Assembly: GCA_963725145.1 (NCBI GenBank)
Contig: CAVRXL010000013.1
Span: forward strand, 1,240,001-1,304,000
DNA from: DATAEE01 sp963725145
GTDB taxonomy: Bacteria > Acidobacteriota > Vicinamibacteria > Vicinamibacterales > 2-12-FULL-66-21
Reading direction: 5' to 3'
Length of the DNA stretch: 64,000 nucleotides
Part shown: in pieces, positions 16,914 to 25,637 of the stretch
Position numbering within the stretch: the first letter of the stretch is position 1
How the letters are laid out: each line of letters starts with the position of its first letter
The notes under the pieces: generated by a model
Told to the model about the DNA's origin: nothing
The model's input: the letters and a program-made list of their open reading frames with translations, nothing else
The model's database searches: none
Made by a program: the position numbers and the translations under genes

Positions 16914-17837
16914 ATGCTGAAGCCGCGCGCGCTGCGGCCCGGAGATCGCGTCGCCGTCGTGTCACCCGCCAGCCCGTTCAAGCGCGAAGAGTTCGAGGCG
17001 GGCGTGGCCGAGCTGCGGGCGCTCGGCTTCGAGCCGGTGTACGACGAGCGCGTGTTCGCGAGGCGCGGCTACGTGGCCGGAGACCCGGAGGTCCGCGCCG
17101 CGACCATCCACGAAGCCTGGACCGATCCATCGATCGCCGCGCTCATCGGGGTGCGAGGGGGCTACGGCAGCGTGCAGGTGTTGCCGCTCCTCGATGCCGA
17201 CCTCGCCCGGAGCGCGCGCAAACCATTCATCGGCTACAGCGATCTGACGTCGCTTCTCGTCTTCCTGAACGGCGTCTGCGGCCTGGTGGCCTTTCATGGG
17301 CCGATGCTCGCAGGGCGACTCGGCCGCGGCGAGCAAGGCTACGATCGCCGCTCGCTCCTGGCGTGCCTCACCCGCGCGGAGCCGGCCGGGGAGCTCAGTC
17401 CGCCGGGGCTCGAGGCGCTGCGGCCCGGCGAAGCCTCGGGGCCGTTGTTCGGCGGGACGCTCTCGCAGCTCGTCGGCTCGCTCGGGACTCGCTATGCTTT
17501 CGACCCGCCCGCCGGGTTCGTGCTTTTTCTGGATGAAGTTCGCGAGCGCCCGTACCGCATCGACCGGATGTTCATGCAACTGCGGCTGAGCGGCATCCTG
17601 GGCCGCGCACGGGCGATCGTCTGGGGCGAGCTGCCGGGGTGCGACGAGCCGGGCGGGGAATACGTCGCGCGAGCGACCGCGGCCGATCTCGTCCGCGATT
17701 TTCCGGGCCCCGTGCTCGCCGGCTTTCCGTCCGGGCACACGATCGGCCCCGCCTGGACGCTCCCGATGGGCGTTCGCGCCTCGGTCGTGGCAGGCAACCG
17801 GCCGGCGGTCGTGATCGAGGAGGCGGCGGTCGCGTGA
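16914..17837 (+). CDS. ldcA: LD-carboxypeptidase (peptidase S66)
   Basis: This 307-residue serine peptidase of the S66 family shows the nucleophile region GVRGGYGSVQVLP, the Glu of LFLDEVRERPYRIDRM and the His of GFPSGHT, which together form the Ser-Glu-His triad. LdcA removes the terminal D-Ala from murein tetrapeptides in the cytoplasm, giving the tripeptide that Mpl uses. It starts 5 bases after nagZ and overlaps mpl by 4 bases (GTGA), consistent with one operon. Confidence 0.94.
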   Translation: MLKPRALRPGDRVAVVSPASPFKREEFEAGVAELRALGFEPVYDERVFARRGYVAGDPEVRAATIHEAWTDPSIAALIGVRGGYGSVQVLPLLDADLARSARKPFIGYSDLTSLLVFLNGVCGLVAFHGPMLAGRLGRGEQGYDRRSLLACLTRAEPAGELSPPGLEALRPGEASGPLFGGTLSQLVGSLGTRYAFDPPAGFVLFLDEVRERPYRIDRMFMQLRLSGILGRARAIVWGELPGCDEPGGEYVARATAADLVRDFPGPVLAGFPSGHTIGPAWTLPMGVRASVVAGNRPAVVIEEAAVA

Positions 17838-19246
17838 CCCGTGTGCATTTGATCGGCATGTGCGGGACCGCAATGGCGACGCTGGCCGCGATGCTCAAGA
17901 AGCGCGGGTTCGACGTCCGCGGGTCCGATCAGGACGTCTACCCGCCGATGAGCGATTTCCTGGCCGCCCTTGGCATCGCGATTCATCAGGGTTACCGCGC
18001 GGAGCACATCACCGGCGATCTCGACCTCGTGATCGTGGGAAACGCCATTTCCCGCGGCAACCCCGAGCTCGAGGAAGTGCTCGACCGGAAGATCCGGTAC
18101 TGTTCGCTGCCGGAGGCGATCCGCGATCATTTTCTCTGGGGCGCGCGCTCCGTCGTGATCGCGGGGACTCACGGGAAGACGACCACGACGTCGCTGGCCG
18201 GATGGGTGCTTACCGACGGCGGCCTGGACCCAAGCGTGCTCATCGGCGGCATCGCCGAGAACTTCGACTCGAGCTTCCGGCTCGGCGGCGGCCGCGAGTT
18301 CGTGATCGAAGGCGACGAGTACGACAGCGCGTTCTTCGACAAGACCGCGAAGTTCCTGAAGTACCTCCCGGATATCGCCGTCGTGAACAACATCGAGTTC
18401 GACCACGCCGACATCTACGCCAGCCTGGACGAGATCCGGCTGGCGTTCCGGCGCCTGGTCAACCTGGTGCCGCGCCGCGGGCTGCTGCTGGTCGGCGCGG
18501 ATGACAAAGAGGCGCGTGACCTTGCCTCCACCGCCCGCTGCCGCGTCGAGACCTTCGGGCTATCGGACGGCGCCGACTGGCAGGCGCACGACGTGCGGCC
18601 GCTCCAGGATCGAATGACTTTCAGCGTTCGATACAAGGGGATGCCCTACGCGGCGGTCGAGGTTCCGCTGCTCGGCCTGCACAACGTGCGCAACACCGTC
18701 GCCGCCATCGCCGTCGGCGCGGCGTGCGGCTTGGCGGGCACGACCGTGGCCGACAGCCTCGCGAGGTTCAAGGGCATCCGGCGCCGGATGCAGCTTCGCG
18801 CGGATGTGAGCGGCGTGTCGGTGTACGACGATTTTGCCCATCATCCCACCGCGATCGCGGAGACGCTTGCCGGGCTGCGCTCGGCGTTTCCCCGCCGCCG
18901 GATCTGGGCGGTCTTCGAGCCGCGCTCCGCGACATCCTGCCGCCGGGTGTTCCAGCAGGATTTTGGGCGGGCGTTCGACGCCGCCGATGAGGTGGTCATC
19001 GCCGCCGTCTTCCGTTCGAGCCTGCCGGAGCCGGAACGGCTGTCCGCCGAACAGCTCGTCGCCGACCTTCGGGCGGCGGGAAAGCGGGCGCGGCACATCC
19101 CGGCGGTCGATGACATCGTGGCGGCGATCGCGAAGGAGCACCAGATGGGGGATCTCGTCGTGATCATGTCGAACGGCGGCTTTGGAGGGATCCATCAGAA
19201 GCTCATCGACGCTCTCGCCCCACCCTCGGGAGGGCGGACCGCTTAG
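17834..19246 (+). CDS. mpl: UDP-N-acetylmuramate:L-alanyl-gamma-D-glutamyl-meso-diaminopimelate ligase Mpl
   Basis: This 470-residue Mur ligase has the P-loop AGTHGKTTTTSLAGWVL, a central domain with VVNNIEFDHADIYAS, and the C-terminal domain with YDDFAHHPTAIAETLAGLR. It is Mpl rather than MurC because it begins VTRVHLIGMCGTAMATLA and has the DEYDSAFFDK segment typical of Mpl. It attaches recycled tripeptide to UDP-MurNAc. GTG 17834 overlaps the ldcA stop. The last residues (GGRTA) and the stop codon lie inside a palindromic repeat. Confidence 0.93.
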   Translation: MTRVHLIGMCGTAMATLAAMLKKRGFDVRGSDQDVYPPMSDFLAALGIAIHQGYRAEHITGDLDLVIVGNAISRGNPELEEVLDRKIRYCSLPEAIRDHFLWGARSVVIAGTHGKTTTTSLAGWVLTDGGLDPSVLIGGIAENFDSSFRLGGGREFVIEGDEYDSAFFDKTAKFLKYLPDIAVVNNIEFDHADIYASLDEIRLAFRRLVNLVPRRGLLLVGADDKEARDLASTARCRVETFGLSDGADWQAHDVRPLQDRMTFSVRYKGMPYAAVEVPLLGLHNVRNTVAAIAVGAACGLAGTTVADSLARFKGIRRRMQLRADVSGVSVYDDFAHHPTAIAETLAGLRSAFPRRRIWAVFEPRSATSCRRVFQQDFGRAFDAADEVVIAAVFRSSLPEPERLSAEQLVADLRAAGKRARHIPAVDDIVAAIAKEHQMGDLVVIMSNGGFGGIHQKLIDALAPPSGGRTA

Positions 19247-19253
19247 GTCCGCC
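19233..19253. repeat. Stop-codon hairpin at the mpl/pxpB junction
   Basis: GGCGGACC (19233-19240) and GGTCCGCC (19246-19253) form an 8-bp stem with the loop GCTTA. The mpl stop TAG (19244-19246) spans the loop and the stem base. It is followed by GGAGG, the ribosome-binding site of pxpB. Confidence 0.75.
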
Positions 19254-19258
19254 GGAGG

Positions 19259-19924
19259 ATGACCGACTTCGTCCTTCGCCCTGCCGGCGATGCCGCGATC
19301 GTCGTCGATTTCGAGCCGCGCCTCGATCCCGTTGTGAACGCGCGCGCGGTCGGGCTCGCGCAATCCATTCGTGCTACGGCGCCCGCCGGCCTCCGCGATG
19401 TCGTCGTCGGCTATCACTCGGTGACCGCCTACTACGATCCGCTCGCGGTCGACGCGGACGACCTGCTGACGTGGCTCGGCCTCGAGGCCCGGCGATCGCG
19501 GCCGGCAGGTTCCGGCGAGGCGCGCAAAGTGACGGTGCCTGTGCTGTACGGCGGCGAGTGGGGACCGGATCTGACTGCGGTCGCCGAGTTCGCCGGCTGC
19601 GACGCGAGCGACGTCGTTCGCCTTCACGCCTCGCGGGTCTACCGCGTGTACATGCTCGGCTTCGTCCCGGGATTCGCGTACATGGCAGAAGTCGACGCGA
19701 AGATCGCTGCGCCCCGCCGGCAGGCGCCCCGCGTCGCCGTTCCGCCCGGCTCGATCGGGATCGCCGGGCCGCAGACCGGCGTGTATCCGGTGTCGACCCC
19801 GGGCGGCTGGAACCTGATCGGCCGTACGCCGCTCGTCACGTTCGACCCGGAGCGGGACGAGCCTTGCGCGTTTCGTCCCGGGGACGCCGTCCGATTCGAA
19901 CCGATCGAGAGATGGCCGGCGTAG
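19259..19924 (+). CDS. pxpB: 5-oxoprolinase subunit PxpB (KipI family)
   Basis: This 221-residue protein matches the KipI/PxpB fold: GDAAIVVDFE at the N-terminus, VYMLGFVPGFAYMAEV near residue 130 and GIAGPQTGVYPVSTPGGWNLIGRT near 165. With PxpA and PxpC it forms the ATP-dependent enzyme that opens 5-oxoproline (pyroglutamate) to glutamate. It begins 12 bases after mpl and overlaps pxpC by 13 bases. No pxpA is in the window. Its place inside a murein-recycling run is unusual. Confidence 0.93.
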   Translation: MTDFVLRPAGDAAIVVDFEPRLDPVVNARAVGLAQSIRATAPAGLRDVVVGYHSVTAYYDPLAVDADDLLTWLGLEARRSRPAGSGEARKVTVPVLYGGEWGPDLTAVAEFAGCDASDVVRLHASRVYRVYMLGFVPGFAYMAEVDAKIAAPRRQAPRVAVPPGSIGIAGPQTGVYPVSTPGGWNLIGRTPLVTFDPERDEPCAFRPGDAVRFEPIERWPA

Positions 19925-20862
19925 TCGTCGCGAAGGCGGGCATGCTGACCACGGTCCAGGACCGTGGGCGATGGGGTTTGCAGGGAAGCGGTGTACCGGT
20001 GGGCGGGCCGATGGACGCCGTGTCGCACCGTGTCGCCAACCGCCTGCTCGGGAACGATGCCGAGGCTGCGACGCTCGAGATTACGTTGATCGGCCCGGAA
20101 CTGATCTTCGAGGAGGCGGCCGTGGTCGCCGTCTGCGGGGCGGAGTTCCCGCTGCGGGTGGATGGAGCGGCGGCGCCGATGTGGGGTCCAATCGAAGTGA
20201 GGGCCGGCGCGCGGATGACGTTCGGGCCGCGCGTCCACGGCGCGCGCGCGTACTGCGCCATCGCGGGCGGGTTCGAGTGCGAGCCCGTGTTCGGCAGCCG
20301 GGCCACCAGTCTCGTCGCCCGGATGGGGCCATTCGGAGGGCGGGCGCTGGCCGCGGGCGATCGTCTTCCGCTCGCGTCCGGCCGGCCGACGGCGATCGAG
20401 GAACTGCCCGAGACGACGCTGAAAGGCCGCGTGACGGCCCTGGTGCCGTTGCCGCAGGGCGGCGCGCGGTTGCGGGTCATGTGGGGACCGCAGGAACACC
20501 TCTTTACTGACGCCGCGCGCGAGACCCTCACGTCCAGCCGCTATGTCGTCACGCCGCAATCGAACCGCATGGGGTACCGCCTCGATGGGCCGCGGCTCGC
20601 GCATCGGGACTCCGCAGACATTCTCTCGGACGCGACGCCGCTCGGGACGCTTCAGGTACCGGGATCGGGGCAGCCGATTCTGCTCATGGCGGATCGCCAG
20701 ACGGCCGGCGGCTATCCGAAGATCGCGACCGTCATCTCCGCCGACCTCGCCCTGGCCGGCCAGCTCGCTCCTGGGGACTGGGTGGCGTTCGCGGCCTGCG
20801 ATCGCCGCACAGCGCTCGCGGCGCTGCGCGATCAGGAGGCGCTCATCAGTGGCGCTCGCTGA
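19912..20862 (+). CDS. pxpC: 5-oxoprolinase subunit PxpC (biotin-dependent carboxyltransferase-like, KipA family)
   Basis: This 316-residue protein shows the PxpC/KipA pattern: TTVQDRGRWGLQGSGVPVGGPMD at about 11-33, then RAYCAIAGGF, VMWGPQEHLF, SNRMGYRLDGP and MADRQTAGGYPKIATVI. It is the partner of PxpB. ATG 19912 lies inside the end of pxpB and gives the standard N-terminus. The open frame extends further upstream only because of high GC. Its stop overlaps the start of murB by 14 bases. Confidence 0.93.
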   Translation: MAGVVVAKAGMLTTVQDRGRWGLQGSGVPVGGPMDAVSHRVANRLLGNDAEAATLEITLIGPELIFEEAAVVAVCGAEFPLRVDGAAAPMWGPIEVRAGARMTFGPRVHGARAYCAIAGGFECEPVFGSRATSLVARMGPFGGRALAAGDRLPLASGRPTAIEELPETTLKGRVTALVPLPQGGARLRVMWGPQEHLFTDAARETLTSSRYVVTPQSNRMGYRLDGPRLAHRDSADILSDATPLGTLQVPGSGQPILLMADRQTAGGYPKIATVISADLALAGQLAPGDWVAFAACDRRTALAALRDQEALISGAR

Positions 20863-21790
20863 AGAGCTGCGCGCCGCCTTCGGCGACCGCGCGCGACCGC
20901 AGGCGCCCCTGGCGCCGTTGACGACGTTCAAGGTGGGTGGGCCCGCCGACTGGCTGATCGACGCGGCAGGGGCCGAGGACGTCCGCCGCGCGCTAGTGAC
21001 AGCCGGCCGCCTCGGACAGCCCGTCACGCTCCTCGGCGGCGGATCGAACGTGCTCGTTGCGGACGCGGGGATCCGCGGAATCGTCGTCCGCGTGCATGGG
21101 GGTGACGTCCGGCAAGTCGCTCCGGGCCTCGTTCGCGCCGATGCCGGAGTGACCATCAACGGGCTGGTGCGCTGGACGATCAACCACGGGCTGGCCGGCC
21201 TGGAAGCCTGGGCCGGCACGCCCGGCACGGTCGGGGGAGCGGTCCACGGCAACGCGCATTTTCAGGGACGCAACATCGGCGAGCTGATCGAGCGCGTGAT
21301 CGTGGCCGGCCCCGACGGAGCCATTCTCGAGCTTCGAACCACGGAGATGGAGTTCGGGTACGACACGAGCCGGCTGCAGCGTACCGGGGAGAAGGCGCTC
21401 TCGGCCGATTTCCGCGTCGGATCCGGCGATCCGGCGGCCCTGCGCGCCGTCGCCCGCGCGTCGCTCGCGTATCGCAAGCGTACGCAGCCGCTCGAGACGC
21501 CGAGCGCCGGCTGCATCTTTCAGAATCCGAACCCCGCCACCGATCGGCTCCCCGATGGAGTGCCTGCCTCCGCCGGCGCCCTGGTTGACCGGGCGGGACT
21601 GAAGGGCGCGCACGAAGGGCGGGCGCAGGTCTCGACGACGCACGCCAACTTCATTGTCAATCATGGCGGCGCGTCGGCCCGCGACATCAGGCGGCTGATC
21701 GAACGGTGCAAGCAGGCGGTCCGCGAGCGCTTCGGCGTCGAGCTGCGGGAAGAGATCGTGTACCTTGGCGATTTCGATGAGCAGGCCTGA
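20849..21790 (+). CDS. murB: UDP-N-acetylenolpyruvoylglucosamine reductase MurB
   Basis: This 313-residue FAD enzyme has TTFKVGGPADWLI and LLGGGSNVLVAD for FAD binding, the GNAHFQG region, and the C-terminal catalytic Glu in ELREEIVYLG. It is the shorter type II MurB. The active-site serine of the SAGS-F-NP motif is cysteine here (SAGCIFQNP, C222), a substitution also found in other type II enzymes. The GTG at 20849 follows CAGGAGG at 20833-20839. The stop TGA forms the loop of a palindrome (21781-21798). Confidence 0.95.
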   Translation: MALAEELRAAFGDRARPQAPLAPLTTFKVGGPADWLIDAAGAEDVRRALVTAGRLGQPVTLLGGGSNVLVADAGIRGIVVRVHGGDVRQVAPGLVRADAGVTINGLVRWTINHGLAGLEAWAGTPGTVGGAVHGNAHFQGRNIGELIERVIVAGPDGAILELRTTEMEFGYDTSRLQRTGEKALSADFRVGSGDPAALRAVARASLAYRKRTQPLETPSAGCIFQNPNPATDRLPDGVPASAGALVDRAGLKGAHEGRAQVSTTHANFIVNHGGASARDIRRLIERCKQAVRERFGVELREEIVYLGDFDEQA

Positions 21791-21840
21791 AGGCCTGCGC
21801 GCCATCTGTCGACAGCCGTAGCGCAGCCCTTCAGGGCTGC
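21781..21840. repeat. Pair of palindromes between murB and murA
   Basis: The first hairpin is GCAGGCC-TGAA-GGCCTGC (21781-21798 with its flanks), and its TGA is the murB stop. The second is GCAGCCCT-TC-AGGGCTGC (21823-21840), preceded by GTAGC. The two have opposite loop orientation (TGAA versus TTCA). They sit 13 bases upstream of the murA ATG. Confidence 0.75.
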
Positions 21841-21852
21841 TTCGAAGGACCT

Positions 21853-23124
21853 ATGTCCGTATTGCGAATCGAAGGCGGCCGGGCGCTCGAAGGCCGGCTG
21901 GACGTCGAGGGAAACAAGAACGCGGCGCTGCCGCTCGTGGCCGCCTGCCTCCTGACCGACGAGACCTGCGTCCTCGAGAACGTGCCCCGCATCCGGGACG
22001 TCGAGGTGATGGCGGCGCTGCTGAAAGGTCTCGGAGCCGAGGTGGACGGGGTCGGCACAACGACCCTCACGATTCGGTGCGGGAAGGTCACGACCGATCG
22101 CCCCGATCCAGCGCTCGTGGGGCGGCTCCGCGGCTCGGTTCTGCTCGCCGGCCCGCTGCTGGCGCGCCGGGGCTCGACGAGGCTGGCACCGCCCGGGGGC
22201 GACTTTCCGGCGCGCCGGACGATCTCGACCCATTTGCAGGCGCTGGTGGCGCTTGGGGCGCGCCTGACCGATGAGCCCGGGCACGCGCTGGACGCGCCTG
22301 ACGGCCTGCGGGGCGCGTCCATGTATCTCGACGAGGCGTCGGTCACCGGCACGGAAACGGCCCTGCTGGCCGCCGCGGCGGCTCGCGGTGAAACCCTCAT
22401 TCGCCATGCCGCCACTGAGCCGCACGTGCTGCAGTTGTGCCGGTTCCTGCAGGGGATGGGCGTTGAGATCGAAGGCGGGGGAACGTCCACGATCCGGATT
22501 GCCGGCACCCCGCGGATCCGCGGCGCCAGGTACCGGCTCTGGGGGGACTACATCGAAGCGGGCAGCTGGGCGGTCGTCGCCGCGATCACGGGCGGGGCGA
22601 TCGACGTCGGTGGCGCGCGGCCCGAGGACATGGAGGTCGTCGCTGCCGTTCTGCAGCCGATGGGCGTGCGCTGCAGGTTCGACGACGAGAAGTTCGTCGT
22701 CGAGCGATCCGATCGCCTGCGCGCCGTGCGGCGGATCACGACCGGGCTCTGGCCAGGGTTTCCGACCGACCTGGTCAGCCTCGTGACGGTGCTGGCCACG
22801 CAGGCCGAGGGTCGCACGCTCGTGCACGACTGGATGTACGAGTTGCGGCTCTTCGCGCTCGAGCAGCTGAGCGCCATGCGCGCGGATCTGTTCCTCTGCG
22901 ATCCGCATCGCATCATCGTGACCGGTCCGACGAAGCTCAGGGGCCGCGTCCTCGACAGCCGCGACATCCGATCCGGGATGGCGTTGATCGCGGCGGCGCT
23001 GGCGGCGGAAGGGGAGAGCAAGCTGCACCCGCTGGAGACCGTCGAGCGGGGATACGCGGCCGTCGTCGAACGCCTGCAGAAGCTCGGCGCCCGCGTGAGC
23101 CGGGAAGAATCCCTGACAGAGTAG
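21853..23124 (+). CDS. murA: UDP-N-acetylglucosamine 1-carboxyvinyltransferase MurA, Asp-117 type
   Basis: This 423-residue protein has GNKNAALPLVAACL (Lys/Asn of the active site), the catalytic loop PPGGDFPARRT, FPTDL and DSRDIRSGMALI. MurA transfers enolpyruvate from PEP to UDP-GlcNAc in the first committed step of murein synthesis. The loop residue alkylated by fosfomycin, Cys115 in E. coli, is Asp here (D117; codon GAC at 22201-22203). That is the state in mycobacteria and chlamydiae and predicts intrinsic fosfomycin resistance. It follows murB, so the first two committed steps are encoded together. Confidence 0.94.
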   Translation: MSVLRIEGGRALEGRLDVEGNKNAALPLVAACLLTDETCVLENVPRIRDVEVMAALLKGLGAEVDGVGTTTLTIRCGKVTTDRPDPALVGRLRGSVLLAGPLLARRGSTRLAPPGGDFPARRTISTHLQALVALGARLTDEPGHALDAPDGLRGASMYLDEASVTGTETALLAAAAARGETLIRHAATEPHVLQLCRFLQGMGVEIEGGGTSTIRIAGTPRIRGARYRLWGDYIEAGSWAVVAAITGGAIDVGGARPEDMEVVAAVLQPMGVRCRFDDEKFVVERSDRLRAVRRITTGLWPGFPTDLVSLVTVLATQAEGRTLVHDWMYELRLFALEQLSAMRADLFLCDPHRIIVTGPTKLRGRVLDSRDIRSGMALIAAALAAEGESKLHPLETVERGYAAVVERLQKLGARVSREESLTE

Positions 23125-23155
23125 CGCAGGGCTTCAGCCCTGCCGAGGCAGCTAC
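23121..23155. repeat. Nested palindrome between convergent murA and the secretin gene
   Basis: GCAGGGC-TTCA-GCCCTGC (23126-23143) is nested within outer arms GTAGC (23121-23125) and GCTAC (23151-23155). It lies exactly where the two convergent genes end, and the murA stop TAG is part of the outer arm. It could terminate transcription in both directions, but no T-run is present. Confidence 0.7.
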
Positions 23156-24954
23156 GGAATCGGGATCGGCTTCGCGGGCGGCGGCGGCTGGATCGGCTGC
23201 GGCTGCGCGGGCTGCGGCGGCGGTTGCGCTGGAGGCTGGTCGACGGGTTCCGGTGGCGGAATCGGCCTCGGCGTGTCAAGCAGCGGAGAGCCCGAATCCC
23301 GTCCGACCCGGAACGGACGCAGATCCGCTTCGGACAGATCCAGCACCCGGACGATGTGCGGCGTGAGCGTCAGCAGGATATCGGTCTGCTGCGTTTCCTT
23401 GCGATTGTGCGCGAAGAGGCGACCGATGACCGGCAGATCGCTCAGGCCAGGGACGCCGTCCATGACGGTCCGCTCGTCGTCACGAATCAGCCCCGCCAGC
23501 ATGTTCGTCTCGCCGTCTCGCAGCCGGATCGTCGTCGTGATCTGACGGTTCCCGAAGGTGGGCAGGTCGCCGAACCCGGTCCCGGAGATGTTGCTGATTT
23601 CGACCCTCAAGACGAGCGAGACCTCGTCGTCGTGATGGATCCGGGGCGTGATGTCGATGTTGACGCCGATGTTCTCGTAGACGAACGACGTGATCGGCTG
23701 CTGGTTGATGCCGCCGGTCGCGATCGGCGCGAAGGTAGTGACCGGTACCGGCACGCGCTCGCCGAATCGCGCCTGCGCGGCCATTCCTTCGGAGGTGCGC
23801 AGCCGCGGGCTCGCGAGGGCGCGCGTGTTCGTGTCGGACTTCAGCAGCCGGTAGAAGAGCGACGGCAGGCCGGCGAGGAAGACGTCCGACGACGTGAGGT
23901 TGCGCAGATCGAAGAGGGTCATGCCGGGCTGGTTGATGTCGACGGTTCCAGAGATGCCGGGCTGACCGGGCGACGCGATCTGGAGCCCGTACTCCAGGAG
24001 CTTGGTGCGGTCGACCTCGAGCAGCTCCACGTCGATGACGACTTCGGGCCGCGCCTTGTCGATCGCGGCCAGCACGCGAGACGCCGCGGCGATCCGCTCG
24101 GGCGTGTCCTTCACGGTGAACGCGTTCGTGCCGGTAATGGGAGCGATCTTGCGCGCGTCGATGACGATGCGCAGGAGATCGATCGTTTCCTTGAGATCTG
24201 CGTTACTCAGATAGAACGTCCGAACGACTTCTTCCTCGTACTCGCGGCGCTTCGCCGGTGTGTCGGGGATGATCGTGATCGTGCGCGGCGCGGTGACGCG
24301 GTAAAAGTTGCGGGTCGCCGAGGACACCGACGTGAGCGCGTCCCCGAGCGTCACGTTGCGCAGGTCGATCGAGATCGTCGCGTCGCGGAACGCGGGGTCG
24401 AAGACGAGATTGAGGTTGGCGAAGCGGGCGATGGTCGTGAACACGGCGCGCGCGCTCGCGTCGCCGAAGACGAGCGTGTCGGCGAGCTTGACGTCTTCCG
24501 GGAGGTCGTGCCCGGCCGGCGGCATGTCACGCGTCCGGTTGATCAGCGCTTCGAGCGCCGTCTGTCCTTCCTTGGCGACCGCGACCTTGGCGCGGAGCGC
24601 ATTTCGCGTCGTCGTCAGCTCGCGCTCCACGTCGGCGTTGGTCGGATTCAACTCGGCCGAGAGTTGGTACTCGAGCAGCGCCTCCTCGAACCGGTTGTTG
24701 GCGGCGAGCCGCCGTCCGCGCTCGAAGTGCGCGTTCGAGGCGCGCAGCTTCGCCCGGTCGAGCGACAACTTGGCCGTGCGGTCTGACGGATCCTCTCGCA
24801 CTGCCTTGGTGTATTCGACGACGGCGCGATCGAAGTCTTCGAATCGCTCCGCTTCCTTCGCGTTGCGCATCGCGGTCGAATGCGCACACCCCGACACCGA
24901 AAGGGCAAGAGCGAACGCGACGGCGAGTCTACGGCTGGCCTGTCCTGATGACAT
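23152..24954 (-). CDS. Outer-membrane lipoprotein secretin with N-terminal TPR region (GspD-like)
   Basis: This 600-residue protein starts with a lipoprotein signal (RRLAVAFALALSVSGC; lipid Cys in the VSGC box). Next come TPR-like helices (about 30-130), an STN/N0 domain (about 165-250), N-domains (about 260-340) and the secretin beta-barrel (about 350-540, with SPRLRTSEGMAAQARFGERVP and GLIRDDERTVMDGVPGLSDLP). The tail is proline-rich. It is distinct from PilQ at 39521. No other type II secretion gene is nearby. ATG 24954 was chosen because the lipobox follows it. It overlaps lolA by 26 bp. Confidence 0.88.
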   Translation of the reverse strand: MSSGQASRRLAVAFALALSVSGCAHSTAMRNAKEAERFEDFDRAVVEYTKAVREDPSDRTAKLSLDRAKLRASNAHFERGRRLAANNRFEEALLEYQLSAELNPTNADVERELTTTRNALRAKVAVAKEGQTALEALINRTRDMPPAGHDLPEDVKLADTLVFGDASARAVFTTIARFANLNLVFDPAFRDATISIDLRNVTLGDALTSVSSATRNFYRVTAPRTITIIPDTPAKRREYEEEVVRTFYLSNADLKETIDLLRIVIDARKIAPITGTNAFTVKDTPERIAAASRVLAAIDKARPEVVIDVELLEVDRTKLLEYGLQIASPGQPGISGTVDINQPGMTLFDLRNLTSSDVFLAGLPSLFYRLLKSDTNTRALASPRLRTSEGMAAQARFGERVPVPVTTFAPIATGGINQQPITSFVYENIGVNIDITPRIHHDDEVSLVLRVEISNISGTGFGDLPTFGNRQITTTIRLRDGETNMLAGLIRDDERTVMDGVPGLSDLPVIGRLFAHNRKETQQTDILLTLTPHIVRVLDLSEADLRPFRVGRDSGSPLLDTPRPIPPPEPVDQPPAQPPPQPAQPQPIQPPPPAKPIPIP

Positions 24955-25603
24955 CTGCCCCGCGCGGGATGGAGAACTCGAAGACCTTATCGGCCAAACC
25001 GGTGTTCTCCTTGACGTTGGCAAACGTGAACGCCGAACGGCCCCCCTGGCGGTCATCCGCCGCCAACATGTTGATCGCGTGGGTCTCCCGATTGACCACG
25101 AGGGTGAGGGTATTGTACTCCCGCTGCTCCTGGCGCGGGGTCAGCTCGATCGCCACCGAGCCAGGCGGCGCCCCAGCCGGCACGGGGGCCGGTTTGGCCG
25201 TGAAGTCCCGTGCAAGGTCTCCCTTGCCGGTCAGAAACAGCGCCGCGGTCGCCGCCCGGTCCTCGGCCGGCATCGGACTGACGATGACCTGGCGGTCCGC
25301 CGGCACATACGAATAGATCTGACGGCCGTCGGACACGAACAGCTTCTCTTCCGGATTGGTGTACCGCCACCGCATCCGCCCGGGTTTTTTGACCTGGATC
25401 GTCCCGCGCTCGACGACCTGTTTCTTGAGCACGCCGCCGGTGTAGGTGTGCGTGAAGTCGGCGGTGAAATCGCGAACACGGTCGTAGCGCGCCTGAACCG
25501 CGCGGGCGAGCGCGGTCGGATCGGAAGCGTCCGGCTGGGCCGGGGGCGCGGCGGACACCGAGAAGGTGGCAAGCGATGCAGCGAGAATCGACAAGCAGCG
25601 CAT
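24929..25603 (-). CDS. lolA: Outer-membrane lipoprotein carrier protein LolA
   Basis: This 224-residue periplasmic protein has a signal peptide (cleavage near SVSAA, residue 19) and the LolA pattern: ARYDRVRDFTADFTHTY, then GTIQVKKPGRMRWRYTNPEEKLFVSDGRQIYSYVP. LolA carries lipoproteins from LolCDE to the outer membrane. It overlaps the downstream lipoprotein secretin gene, whose product would be a LolA client. That coupling is a plausible functional link rather than proof. Confidence 0.9.
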   Translation of the reverse strand: MRCLSILAASLATFSVSAAPPAQPDASDPTALARAVQARYDRVRDFTADFTHTYTGGVLKKQVVERGTIQVKKPGRMRWRYTNPEEKLFVSDGRQIYSYVPADRQVIVSPMPAEDRAATAALFLTGKGDLARDFTAKPAPVPAGAPPGSVAIELTPRQEQREYNTLTLVVNRETHAINMLAADDRQGGRSAFTFANVKENTGLADKVFEFSIPRGADVIRTGQP

Positions 25604-25637
25604 ATGTAGAGGTTAGACCGAAACGCGGATCCCGGCG

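Noticed and set aside
23224..24786. A 520-codon plus-strand frame opposite the secretin gene
   Set aside because: Antisense shadow with Arg/Asp/Val-rich low-information sequence; the minus-strand secretin is unambiguous.
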